Below, piece by piece: positions 7,643-14,957 of a stretch of 28,286 nucleotides of DNA (position 1 is the first letter of the stretch; each line of letters begins with the position of its first letter). The notes beneath the pieces were generated by a model. That model made no database searches. It saw nothing but the letters and a program-made list of their open reading frames with translations, and had not been told where the DNA came from. Origin of the DNA: JBFELO01 sp041552055 (GTDB taxonomy: Bacteria; Acidobacteriota; Thermoanaerobaculia; Thermoanaerobaculales; Sulfomarinibacteraceae); NCBI GenBank assembly GCA_041552055.1, contig JBFELO010000056.1, positions 1-28,286 on the forward strand. Direction: 5' to 3'. Both the position numbers and the translations under genes were made by a program.

Positions 7643-8956
7643 CTACCACGGACGGCGCGGGACCCGGCTGACAGCAGGGACCAGAAACGCGTTGGCACCG
7701 AGCCGCCCCACCACCAGTGCCACGGCCGCGACGACGACTCCCACGCCGTCGAGGACGAACACCCCGAGAACGAGAGCAGACACCGCGCCCACGACTTCGA
7801 TCGCGGTGGCCCACGTGATCCTGCCGGTGTCCTTCAGGCTGACGAGAATGCCACGCTGGAACGACAGCAGCACCGTGAGGCCTGGAATGATCGTGAGTAT
7901 GCGGGTCGGAGTCAGTGCGAACCGTGCCAGGTCGGGGGTCAGCCCGGAGACGCGCTCGAACCAGATCGAGGACAGCGGCGTCCAGGCAATGAGCGCCAGG
8001 CCGACCACAACGGCCGCTCCGAGCAACGCGGCAAACGAACGAAGCGTCGCGTATCCCTCGCAGTGGTCTCCCATGAGGGCGATCCCGACCTCCTGATAGG
8101 CGAGGCCGACGGCGCGGAAGATGAACACCAGCGAACCTATCACCGGCATCACCGCCAGCGACTCGAGAGAGGCGCGACTGTGGCCCATGAAGAAGGTCAC
8201 GACCGGGTGCAGGCCGAGGGTGAGCAACGAGGTCAGTGCCAGCGGGTAGTAGAACGTGGTGACGGAGCGGTAGGTCAGGGGTTCGTTGTCGAGTGGCTCG
8301 GAGCCTTCCAGCAGCCGCCTCACGGTGCCGTGGGCCATGATCCGGCTCACCACTGCCTCCAGCATCACCCCTGCCGAAAGTGCCGCTGCTCCGACCCAGC
8401 ATCCCTCCATTTGGGGGAGCCGGAAAAGAAGGAGCGCCGTGACGGCCATCGCCGCCAGTCGGACCACGGTTCCGTAAGCCACCCGTCGCGTCAGCCCGTG
8501 ACGGATCAAGACGCCCTGGTAGAAGCGGCGGAAGCCGATGGCCGAGGGCCACGGCAGCAGGAGCAGCGTCGCCAGGTGGGTGCGGTTTACCACCTCGGGC
8601 GGCAGGCCGATGAGTCCGGACGCGACGACGTTGAACACGGGCGGCAGGATCAGCACCACCATGGCGAAAGTAACCGCCGCGTTGAGGACCGCGGTGAAGG
8701 TACGCATCTTGAGGTAGGAGGGGCGATCGCGGACCAGCGCGGTGGCGGCGCTCATGATCATGATGATCGGCGCCTCGACGATGAGCGCGAGCGAGAATGC
8801 GACGCCGAACGCGGCGAGGTTGTACTTGGGTTCGGCGAGGCGGGCGATGACCGCGGCTAGGAAAGGCCCTTCGGTGGCCATCATCAGCCAGGTGAACGCC
8901 AGTGGGAGCCAGAACACGAACACCCGGCGCAGCGAGAGGTGAGTGGGGTCGGTCAC
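7643..8956 (-). CDS. Polytopic MOP-superfamily exporter resembling the ANK/ANKH family
   Basis: The protein has 437 residues from a GTG at 8956; the in-frame ATG further upstream would add a basic, glycine-rich stretch of about 33 residues unlike a membrane protein. The protein is very hydrophobic, with about 12 likely membrane spans. It is not an ordinary MATE drug exporter. Three regions match my memory of human ANKH in order: FWLPLAFTWL with AAFGVAFSLALIVEAPI near the N-terminus; TFYYPLALTSLLTLGLHPVV in the middle; and AWTPLSSIWFE with TRILTIIPGLTVLLSFQRG and LVSLKDTGR near the C-terminus. ANKH is linked to export of citrate, other organic acids and nucleotides. Its close coupling to ppc would fit organic-acid efflux, but this is inference. 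It could also be a more general MOP flippase. No strong ribosome binding site is seen before the GTG. Confidence 0.7.
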   Translation of the reverse strand: MTDPTHLSLRRVFVFWLPLAFTWLMMATEGPFLAAVIARLAEPKYNLAAFGVAFSLALIVEAPIIMIMSAATALVRDRPSYLKMRTFTAVLNAAVTFAMVVLILPPVFNVVASGLIGLPPEVVNRTHLATLLLLPWPSAIGFRRFYQGVLIRHGLTRRVAYGTVVRLAAMAVTALLLFRLPQMEGCWVGAAALSAGVMLEAVVSRIMAHGTVRRLLEGSEPLDNEPLTYRSVTTFYYPLALTSLLTLGLHPVVTFFMGHSRASLESLAVMPVIGSLVFIFRAVGLAYQEVGIALMGDHCEGYATLRSFAALLGAAVVVGLALIAWTPLSSIWFERVSGLTPDLARFALTPTRILTIIPGLTVLLSFQRGILVSLKDTGRITWATAIEVVGAVSALVLGVFVLDGVGVVVAAVALVVGRLGANAFLVPAVSRVPRRPW

Positions 8957-9144
8957 GTCGACATGGCGGCGGCGGCCGCGGCGGAGAGCATAGCAGGGGG
9001 GCCCCCGCCCGCCCGTCCAGATGCAAGATGCAAAATTCCCCCGCCCGCCCGGCAAGGCGCGCGCCCGGCCGCGCGCTCTTCGTCTTCATCTTCGTCTTCA
9101 TCAACAGCGTCTCGGTCACATGGGCTGACGAGTACCCGAAGCGC

Positions 9145-9194
9145 CCTGTCCCCAGCGCGCTCCCCGAGGGTGCCCCCTTAGAGAATGTTGGGCC
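9145..9194. repeat. Diverged 50-bp direct repeat, copy 1
   Basis: It aligns without gaps to 9239-9288. The shared core is GCTCCCCGAGG-N-TGCC-N-CCTT, followed by a conserved AAT and GGGCC. Confidence 0.65.
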
Positions 9195-9238
9195 CGCGAG
9201 GCCTCCCGATTGGTGACGTCACCGTCGCCTCGACGCGA

Positions 9239-9288
9239 CCTCTCCCCAATGCGCTCCCCGAGGTTGCCACCTTCAACAATCTCGGGCC
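9239..9288. repeat. Diverged 50-bp direct repeat, copy 2
   Basis: This is the second copy of the 9145-9194 repeat. Its right half also forms the left arm of the inverted repeat at 9265-9342. Confidence 0.65.
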
Positions 9289-9342
9289 TGAGACGCGCGG
9301 CTGAGCGGTGCAGAGAAGGTCCCGAGATTGTTGAAGATGGCA
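9265..9342. repeat. 22-bp inverted repeat with 34-nt loop
   Basis: The left arm at 9265-9286 (TGCCACCTTCAACAATCTCG plus GG) and the right arm at 9321-9342 are complementary at 21 of 22 positions. No T-run follows on either strand, so it looks more like an interspersed palindromic element than a terminator. Confidence 0.75.
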
Positions 9343-9446
9343 CGCCCGCACGACGCGCTGTCATCGGCGTACTACTGGCATCGAGCATCTGACACCCGAG
9401 GTGGTCTCTGCGCCACATTCGGCGTCTGCGGTTGGCTGATTCCCCT

Positions 9447-9494
9447 CATCCCCTCACCCCCAGGCCGCGCAGCGGCCGGCCATCCCCTCACCCC
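9447..9494. repeat. GC hairpin flanked by 14-bp direct repeats
   Basis: CATCCCCTCACCCC occurs at 9447-9460 and again at 9481-9494. Between the copies lies GGCCGC-GCA-GCGGCC (9463-9477). The hairpin is about 55 bp past the CbcL-like stop codon and could weakly terminate that transcript, but it lacks a T-run. Confidence 0.6.
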
Positions 9495-9530
9495 GTACAG
9501 CCCAGATGCAGGAATCTCCGCTCGCCGGGC

Positions 9531-11552
9531 CTAGAGACCCTTTTCTTCCGGAGGCTCGGGTTTCTCCAAGGACTCCTCGGCGTCGCGTCGCTGCAGTCGC
9601 TCGAGGTGGCGGCGGATCGCATTCTCGGTATCGCGTCGGGCCTCCTCGAGGTGGCCCGGATGCTCGTTTGCGTACATGTCCTCCGGGATGTTGCCGGTGA
9701 TCCAGCTCGGGTTCATCGGGTAGACGTGTGGATGGAACAAAACCGAGTAGAGGTGCCAGACCAGGATCGCGAGCGATGCCAGCCAGGCCTCCCAGAAGTG
9801 GATCACCAGCGCCACGTCGAGCACCCCCTTGGGCAGGAACTGTATGAACCAGTTGTCGAACCAGAGCATGAGGCCGGTCACCACCATCACCGCGGTGCCC
9901 CACACCAGCGCCCAGTACTCCGCCTTCTCCACGTAGTTGAACCGCTGCACACAGTCCATCTTGCGGCCCAGGCCGAGGTTGTGCAGCATCCGGCGCACGA
10001 AGAACGTGAAGTCGCGCTTGATCGGCATCATGTCGCCGAGGAACCTGCGCCCGCGCCCCGTGGTCAGGTAGAGCACGTGCCACGCCACCGTCAGGATGAA
10101 CGCAACTGCCCAGATCCGGTGGATCGTGCCGCGTACCTCGAATCCGCCCTCCCAGCCGAAGAAGAACTGCGCCACGAACCCTTGATCGTAGCGGAGGGCG
10201 AACCCCGAGATCACCAGTGAGATAAACGAAATCGCCAGCAGCGCGTGCTGGAGCACCTCATCTATCCGCATCCGCATGACCTGCGGCCGCTTCGCCAGCA
10301 CGTCGCGCAGGTGCCGCTGCAGGTCGATCAGCCAGTGCAGCACCATCAAGCCGATGATCACCGTGATCGCCACGATGTACACATTCTCGACGAGGTCGGC
10401 GATCGGCGTGCGCAGGCCCTGGCCGCCGATGCCGTGGATCGGCATCGCCGCCATCTTCTGCGAGATCCCCGGGTGGCACTCGCCGCACGTGGTCTGCAAG
10501 TTGTCCGGGTGGACTGTGGAGGTCGGGTCCGAGCTCGGCAGGATGCGGTGCACGCCGTGGCACGAAGCACAGTTGGCCACGTGGGTGTCGCCGGCCTTGC
10601 TCTTCAGGCCGTGGTAGGAATCGATGAAGGTGGTCAGGCGCTGGGTCTCCAAACCGTACTTCTCGTTCAGCACCGTCGACTCGTGGCAGGGCGAGCAGGT
10701 CATCTCGGCCACCTTGGAGCGCGAAACCGGCGACAGCGGGTCGTCCGGCGACAGGATGCCGTGCTCGCCGTGGCAGTCGGTGCACACCGGGGCATCGGTC
10801 TCGCCGCGCGCTACGAGCCGACCGTGGATCCCCTCCCAGAAGTCGTTCTCGATCCCCTTGTGGCACTTGCCGCAGGTCTTGGGGATGTTGAAGTGGTTGA
10901 TGCTCGAGTCCGGGAAACCCGGCGCCAGGATCTTGTGGGCGGTCCCGTTGGACGAGTGGCAGTCGTTGCAGCTCGCCGCCACGTACACCCCTCCCCTGGT
11001 CGCCTGGCCGTGCACGCTGCTCTGGTAGATGCCGATCGGGTGGTCGATCAGGATCTCGTACTTGGTCGTGAGGTCGATGTTCTCGTGGCATTTGCCGCAG
11101 GTCTCGGGAAGGTTGACCGGGTGGGTGCTCGACCGCTTCACGCTGGACGGCAGCACGTCGTGGTCGCCGTGACAGTCGTGGCAGTGGGGGGTGTCCTCCG
11201 ACACACCGACCTCCCCGCGGCCGTGCACCGTATACTCGGCCGCCTTGTCGTCGTGGCAGCCGCTGCAGGCCTCGCACTGCGTGCAGCCCGCCGACTCGCG
11301 ATGAGGCACGGTGTCGCGGTCGGTGTGGCAGTCGAGGCACAGGAACCCGGCGTGGACCGAGTGCGAAAGGTCATCATCGAACTGGGTTCCGTGGGAGCTC
11401 TCCTCGTGGCAGGTCGCGCACGCCGAGCTGTCGATCGGCTCGTACTCGTCGTCGGACTGTGCCATTGTGCCCGGTGCGGCCAGGACAAGCGCGGCGCAAC
11501 CGACTGCCATGGCGATGGTATGCGGCCAGCTCCGGATGCTGTGGTTCGACAT
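9531..11552 (-). CDS. CbcL-like inner-membrane cytochrome: 11 c-haems plus b-type membrane domain
   Basis: The protein has 673 residues. The N-terminal signal sequence (to about residue 32) is followed by a periplasmic region with eleven CxxCH motifs, from CATCH (45) to CGECH (356). Next comes a membrane domain of about four or five helices (about 388-605). Likely b-haem histidines there are His436 (VLQHALLAIS), His478 (GTIHRIWAV), His492 (AWHVLYL), His585 (VIHFWEAW) and His600 (VWHLYSV), as in the cytochrome b561/formate dehydrogenase gamma fold. The C-terminus is a charged cytoplasmic tail. This layout is that of Geobacter CbcL, a menaquinol-oxidising start point for extracellular electron transfer, which carries nine c-haems. 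Here it likely passes quinol electrons to the periplasmic decahaem protein. GGGGAGG precedes the ATG and is part of a small hairpin. The gene has its own promoter region behind the terminator of the mtr-like operon. Confidence 0.88.
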   Translation of the reverse strand: MSNHSIRSWPHTIAMAVGCAALVLAAPGTMAQSDDEYEPIDSSACATCHEESSHGTQFDDDLSHSVHAGFLCLDCHTDRDTVPHRESAGCTQCEACSGCHDDKAAEYTVHGRGEVGVSEDTPHCHDCHGDHDVLPSSVKRSSTHPVNLPETCGKCHENIDLTTKYEILIDHPIGIYQSSVHGQATRGGVYVAASCNDCHSSNGTAHKILAPGFPDSSINHFNIPKTCGKCHKGIENDFWEGIHGRLVARGETDAPVCTDCHGEHGILSPDDPLSPVSRSKVAEMTCSPCHESTVLNEKYGLETQRLTTFIDSYHGLKSKAGDTHVANCASCHGVHRILPSSDPTSTVHPDNLQTTCGECHPGISQKMAAMPIHGIGGQGLRTPIADLVENVYIVAITVIIGLMVLHWLIDLQRHLRDVLAKRPQVMRMRIDEVLQHALLAISFISLVISGFALRYDQGFVAQFFFGWEGGFEVRGTIHRIWAVAFILTVAWHVLYLTTGRGRRFLGDMMPIKRDFTFFVRRMLHNLGLGRKMDCVQRFNYVEKAEYWALVWGTAVMVVTGLMLWFDNWFIQFLPKGVLDVALVIHFWEAWLASLAILVWHLYSVLFHPHVYPMNPSWITGNIPEDMYANEHPGHLEEARRDTENAIRRHLERLQRRDAEESLEKPEPPEEKGL

Positions 11553-11556
11553 GGCC

Positions 11557-11571
11557 GACCTCCCCGAGGTC
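11557..11571 (-). promoter_or_regulatory. Hairpin containing the Shine-Dalgarno of the CbcL-like gene
   Basis: On the minus strand GACCTC-GGG-GAGGTC is a perfect 6-bp stem with a 3-nt loop. It contains GGGGAGG, the apparent ribosome binding site, and ends 4 nt before the ATG. It could tune translation initiation. It is short, and no competing structure was established. Confidence 0.4.
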
Positions 11572-11623
11572 CTGGGTGTGGACCCTTCGAGAGACCCACG
11601 CGGCTCCTCTCGACCTTGCCCTT

Positions 11624-11700
11624 AGACTGTCCTGACGCGACTCCATTGTCAAGTCATTTGACCATATGTGCAATATAGTCTCAGATTCAACGTGAATCTG
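11624..11700 (-). promoter_or_regulatory. Promoter region of the CbcL-like gene
   Basis: This AT-rich island stands out in GC-rich sequence. Two promoter readings are possible on the minus strand. One has a perfect TTGACA at 11647-11652 but only a poor -10 near 11624-11629. The other has TATATT at 11672-11677 with the palindrome at 11682-11700 in place of a clear -35. The 10-mer TGACTTGACA (11647-11656) also occurs in the promoter of the mtr-like operon. Confidence 0.5.
11682..11700. promoter_or_regulatory. Palindromic operator candidate, copy 1
   Basis: CAGATTCA-ACG-TGAATCTG is a perfect 8-bp inverted repeat with a 3-bp centre. Its inner 17 bp fit A-N-ATTC-N5-GAAT-N-T, the same pattern as the palindrome at 20142-20158 in front of the mtr-like operon. 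I found no third copy of ATTC-N5-GAAT when scanning the window by eye. Confidence 0.6.
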
Positions 11701-11748
11701 TAGGATGTCAACGACTCGACCGTGGAGGCTGATCCACCTGGCGAGCAA

Positions 11749-11779
11749 GAAAAATGGGCGGCAGCCGGAGCTGCCGCCC
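11749..11779 (-). terminator. Rho-independent terminator of the mtr-like operon
   Basis: A perfect 10-bp stem (GGGCGGCAGC / GCTGCCGCCC, loop of 4) is followed on the minus strand by ATTTTTC. It lies about 25 bp past the stop codon of the nonahaem cytochrome gene and separates that operon from the CbcL-like gene. Confidence 0.92.
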
Positions 11780-11802
11780 GTATTGATTCACTCTGATGAA
11801 CG

Positions 11803-14800
11803 CTACTGTTTCATCAGAATCGTGGTGGCGTCGTTGGTCACGTCGTCGATCACAGACGCCGACGTCAGGATGCCGTAGCCCTGCGTGACCTCGACCAAGG
11901 CATAGCCGAAACCGAGGTTGGGCCTGCCGGCGCGACGCTTGAACGGCTGGGTGTCCTGGTAGACCATGCCCGAGCCCACCTCGAGGGTGTAGCTGTGGAG
12001 CTCGGTGCCGTTGTTGGCGTAGAGCGTGATCCTCACCGCCGCGGTGTCGAGGCCGGTGTTGGTCACGCTGATGTTCGTGCGGAAGACGCCCTCCTCCTGG
12101 CGCAGACCGAGCAGCTGAGCCGCCTGGCCGGTCGCCAGACCGGCGCCGCCGGGATAGCCTTGGAGGAACTGACCGAATGTTCCGCCGGTGGGTGACTGGT
12201 TGAAGATCCTCGCCACCACCTCGAGCGGCTGATCCGAGCAGATCTCGAGCGCGCCCTTGCCGTCCTCGATGCCCATGACACCGACGATGTCCTCGAACAC
12301 GCCCTGGGAACCGGCCGCGATCGAGTCGTCGGAACTGACGTCGCCGGATCCGGTGTGCAGCACGAACTCGACGCCGGCCGCCGAGGTGGCCAGGTTCCTG
12401 GCCGTCACGTCTGTGCGCCAGACGCTGTCGGCGTCGCCCTCGATGTGGGCCGCGATCTCGGTCCAGTAGACGTGCGACGAGACGCACGCAACCGCGCCGG
12501 GGACCTGCCCCTCACCCGGAGCCCCGACGACCGTGTCGGGCACGCCGGCCTCGAGGTCCATCATGGCGGACTCGGTCGCCTCGAGGATCGCGGTCGCGAA
12601 GCGCGCGTTGTGCACGCCGTGGCTGCCGTCGGCGTGGAGCAGGAGCCAGTTCCAGCCCGACTTGAGCAGCCGCCGGTCGGCCACGGTTTCGAGCGAGAAC
12701 GGGTCACCCGAGCCCGGGATCACGTCGATGTCCGGGATCCGGTGTGGTCCGACCGGCTCGCCGCCGACGTAAAAGGTCAGCGCCTGCCGTCCGCGGGTTT
12801 CGAAGAACTCGATGTCCTCGATCTGCGACATGTCGGTGATCAGCGCCTCGCCGTTGACGTCGATCGACCTGCCGAGCCCGAGCTGCTGCTCGACCAGACG
12901 GGAGTAGCCGGCTTCGATGTACTCCAGGAGCTCTTCCATGTGCTCCTCGAACGGCTCCTGCACGCTCTCGGCGGTGACCGACTGGTGGCAGTCTGCGCAG
13001 ATTTCGCTGCTGGCGTAGAAGGTGTGGTTGGTGCCGCTCTGGTTGTACGAGATGATGTCCGGCGGCGGGGTCGCCTTCATGTGGCAGTCCGCGCAGGTGT
13101 CCTCCAGGTTCGAGTGCAACCCGCGGTTACCGACGTTGACGAAGTAGGCGTTCTGCCCCATCAGCACGTCGGTCTGCGCACCGGGGTGGGGGGCGCGTGC
13201 CGACTCCGAGGTGCCGGCGTACTCCTCGAACGTCGAGTCGTTGCGCAGGCCGCGGCGGCTGTTGTGGCAGGTCATGCAGACCGCGCCCGAACCCACGTCG
13301 GTGGCCTGAAACCCGGCCGCCAGCATCGCCGTGTCACCCAAGATACGCACGGTCGCGTTGTTGTCGTCCCCGGACACCGTGCCGATGTCGTGCGGGTCGT
13401 GGCACGCCTGGCAGGTCTGCGGGTGGGTCTCCTCTGCGGTCCAGGTGACCTCCACGTCGACCTCGGGATCGGCCCCGTACTCCTCGACCCACTGGATGAA
13501 GCCGTTGGCGGTGTGGCAGCGCGAGCAGGAGCCGCTTTCGCCCTCCTCGATCGCCAGCTCGTAGTTGGCGTGCGCGCTCAGCTGCCACTGCTGGAACCGG
13601 CCGTGGCGCGGCGGCTCGCCGTGGCAGACGCCGCACATGCTCGACGACAGCGTGATCCTCGGGTCGCCGTTGGAGTGCGCGATGCTGTCCTGCGGGCCGT
13701 GGCAGTTCTCGCACTGGATGTTGCTGAGCTGCGCGGTGTGGGAGAAATCGTCGACAACGGTGTTCCAGTTCTCCGGATCGGCGTGGAAGGCGTAGGTCGC
13801 GTCGGGATCGTAGTCGTCGGGTGACTCGAGGCCGTCGAGCTCCATCAGGAATTCGAGATAGTCGTCGGCCTCGTCGATTCCGCCGTTGTCCGTGTTCGGG
13901 TAGAAGCCCACCGTGTGACAGGCAAAGCAGCCGGTGCTGTAGTGGGTGTTGGTGTTGAGCATGTTGGTGAAGATCTCTGCATGGCCGGTCTGCGCCCACT
14001 CGCTGAACTTGTCCGGGGCGGTCGAGTCGTTGTGGCAGCTCAGGCACGCGGGGTCGGACACCGGCCGGCCGTCCTCGTCCTGGCCCACGATCACACCGCG
14101 GTAGGTGCCGCCGTAGATCCGCAGGGTCACGGTCTCGCCGGACTCCATGTCCGTGACCTCGACCCTGTATAGCCCCGGCACGTCGGGGACGAACTCGGGG
14201 TTCCGCGTGCCCGCGTCCATCAGCTCCGCCGACGATGCCGGCGGCAGCGTCAGCATCCAGTCGTACGACTCCTGCTCCTTGCCGTTGAGGAGCACCGGAG
14301 CGCCGATCGGTACCGTACGGATGCCGGAGGTCCACACGTAGTGCAGGTGGGTGAGTATCTCCTCGTCGAACACGTAGGTGCCGGACGTCGTCCGGACCTC
14401 GAGCTCGAGCACCACCGCCTCGGCATGCTCGAGCGAGTACGGATCGATACCGACCACCTCGAACCGATCCTGCAGGCCCGCGGAGAAACCGTGCTCATGA
14501 TCGGGCGGCGGCACGTTGGGCGGCAGCTGATCCTCGCTGAGCGGCGGCTCGTTGAGCACGTGGATGAGCATCTCCTTGTACTCCTCGTCCGTGCCCAGCA
14601 CTGCGGTCACCGTGGAGCTGCTGGTGCCGCTGAGCGCGGCCTCGGCGCCGCCGACCTGGGTCCAGCTCTGCCCCTGCAGGCTCGACCCGTCGTTGATGGT
14701 GATGTCCGCGGTGACGGTCACGGTACCCCCGGGCACCGCATCGCCCGCCACCTCGAAGTCGACCTCGACCGGGTCGTCCTGGGCAAACCCCGGGATGGCG

Positions 14801-14871
14801 GTCCACGCCAGCGCAACCGCCAGCAGCACCGCGGCCCGTCCAAGCCTGTTCAAAACCCTTGCCTGAATCAC
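11803..14871 (-). CDS. Large exported nonahaem cytochrome c with Ig-like and surface-type domains
   Basis: The protein has 1022 residues from the GTG at 14871. GGAGGGAGG with 6-nt spacing precedes that GTG, and it opens a signal peptide ending PGFAQ; a longer in-frame reading would add 33 residues with no supporting site. Residues about 30-265 are beta-rich and Ig-like. Nine CxxCH motifs span about 276-629: CLSCH, CFACH, CENCH, CGVCH, CSRCH, CQACH, CMTCH, CADCH, CADCH. A linker region follows. From about 810 to the end lies a haem-free beta domain (VWRTDVTARN, later FRTNISVTNTG) like a C-terminal domain I recall from Acidobacteriota surface proteins. It is the last gene of the mtr-like operon and is followed by a strong terminator. 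It may be an extracellular electron shuttle or terminal reductase. I do not know a named family with this architecture. Confidence 0.85.
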   Translation of the reverse strand: MIQARVLNRLGRAAVLLAVALAWTAIPGFAQDDPVEVDFEVAGDAVPGGTVTVTADITINDGSSLQGQSWTQVGGAEAALSGTSSSTVTAVLGTDEEYKEMLIHVLNEPPLSEDQLPPNVPPPDHEHGFSAGLQDRFEVVGIDPYSLEHAEAVVLELEVRTTSGTYVFDEEILTHLHYVWTSGIRTVPIGAPVLLNGKEQESYDWMLTLPPASSAELMDAGTRNPEFVPDVPGLYRVEVTDMESGETVTLRIYGGTYRGVIVGQDEDGRPVSDPACLSCHNDSTAPDKFSEWAQTGHAEIFTNMLNTNTHYSTGCFACHTVGFYPNTDNGGIDEADDYLEFLMELDGLESPDDYDPDATYAFHADPENWNTVVDDFSHTAQLSNIQCENCHGPQDSIAHSNGDPRITLSSSMCGVCHGEPPRHGRFQQWQLSAHANYELAIEEGESGSCSRCHTANGFIQWVEEYGADPEVDVEVTWTAEETHPQTCQACHDPHDIGTVSGDDNNATVRILGDTAMLAAGFQATDVGSGAVCMTCHNSRRGLRNDSTFEEYAGTSESARAPHPGAQTDVLMGQNAYFVNVGNRGLHSNLEDTCADCHMKATPPPDIISYNQSGTNHTFYASSEICADCHQSVTAESVQEPFEEHMEELLEYIEAGYSRLVEQQLGLGRSIDVNGEALITDMSQIEDIEFFETRGRQALTFYVGGEPVGPHRIPDIDVIPGSGDPFSLETVADRRLLKSGWNWLLLHADGSHGVHNARFATAILEATESAMMDLEAGVPDTVVGAPGEGQVPGAVACVSSHVYWTEIAAHIEGDADSVWRTDVTARNLATSAAGVEFVLHTGSGDVSSDDSIAAGSQGVFEDIVGVMGIEDGKGALEICSDQPLEVVARIFNQSPTGGTFGQFLQGYPGGAGLATGQAAQLLGLRQEEGVFRTNISVTNTGLDTAAVRITLYANNGTELHSYTLEVGSGMVYQDTQPFKRRAGRPNLGFGYALVEVTQGYGILTSASVIDDVTNDATTILMKQ

Positions 14872-14957
14872 CTTGTACCTCCCTCCGTGTTCTTGAATCT
14901 CCGACTCGGGGAATCGCATCACGGCCGTCGAAAGGCCGGTGACCCGGTGGAGCGACA

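Larger units (their letters stand above)
8957..9530. other. Gene-free stretch of about 570 bp with several repeats
   Basis: No credible gene lies between the exporter start and the end of the CbcL-like gene; the short readable frames have biased composition. It contains a tandem GATGCAAGATGCAAA (near 9019-9033), a CTTCATCTTCGTCTTCATC low-complexity run, two diverged 50-bp direct repeats, a 22-bp inverted repeat, and a GC-rich hairpin flanked by 14-bp direct repeats. The exporter-ppc promoter should lie in its left part, but I cannot place a convincing -35/-10 pair. Confidence 0.7.

Noticed and set aside
7643..9119. Minus-strand open frame of 585 codons overlapping the exporter and ppc starts
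   Set aside because: Its reading is Arg/Pro/Gly-rich and out of frame with the exporter, which has coherent membrane segments.
9265..9342. The 22-bp inverted repeat as a terminator
   Set aside because: The loop is long (34 nt) and no T-run follows either arm. It is also about 190 bp or more from the nearest gene end.
12470..12490. Possible tenth haem motif (CVSSH) in the nonahaem cytochrome
   Set aside because: The reading is C-V-S-S-H with only two residues before His and no second Cys, so it is not CxxCH.
12355..13824. Long plus-strand open frame (489 codons) opposite the nonahaem cytochrome
   Set aside because: It is a shadow of a gene with nine CxxCH motifs; the composition is biased (Val/Arg/Gly/Asp) and there is no recognisable domain.
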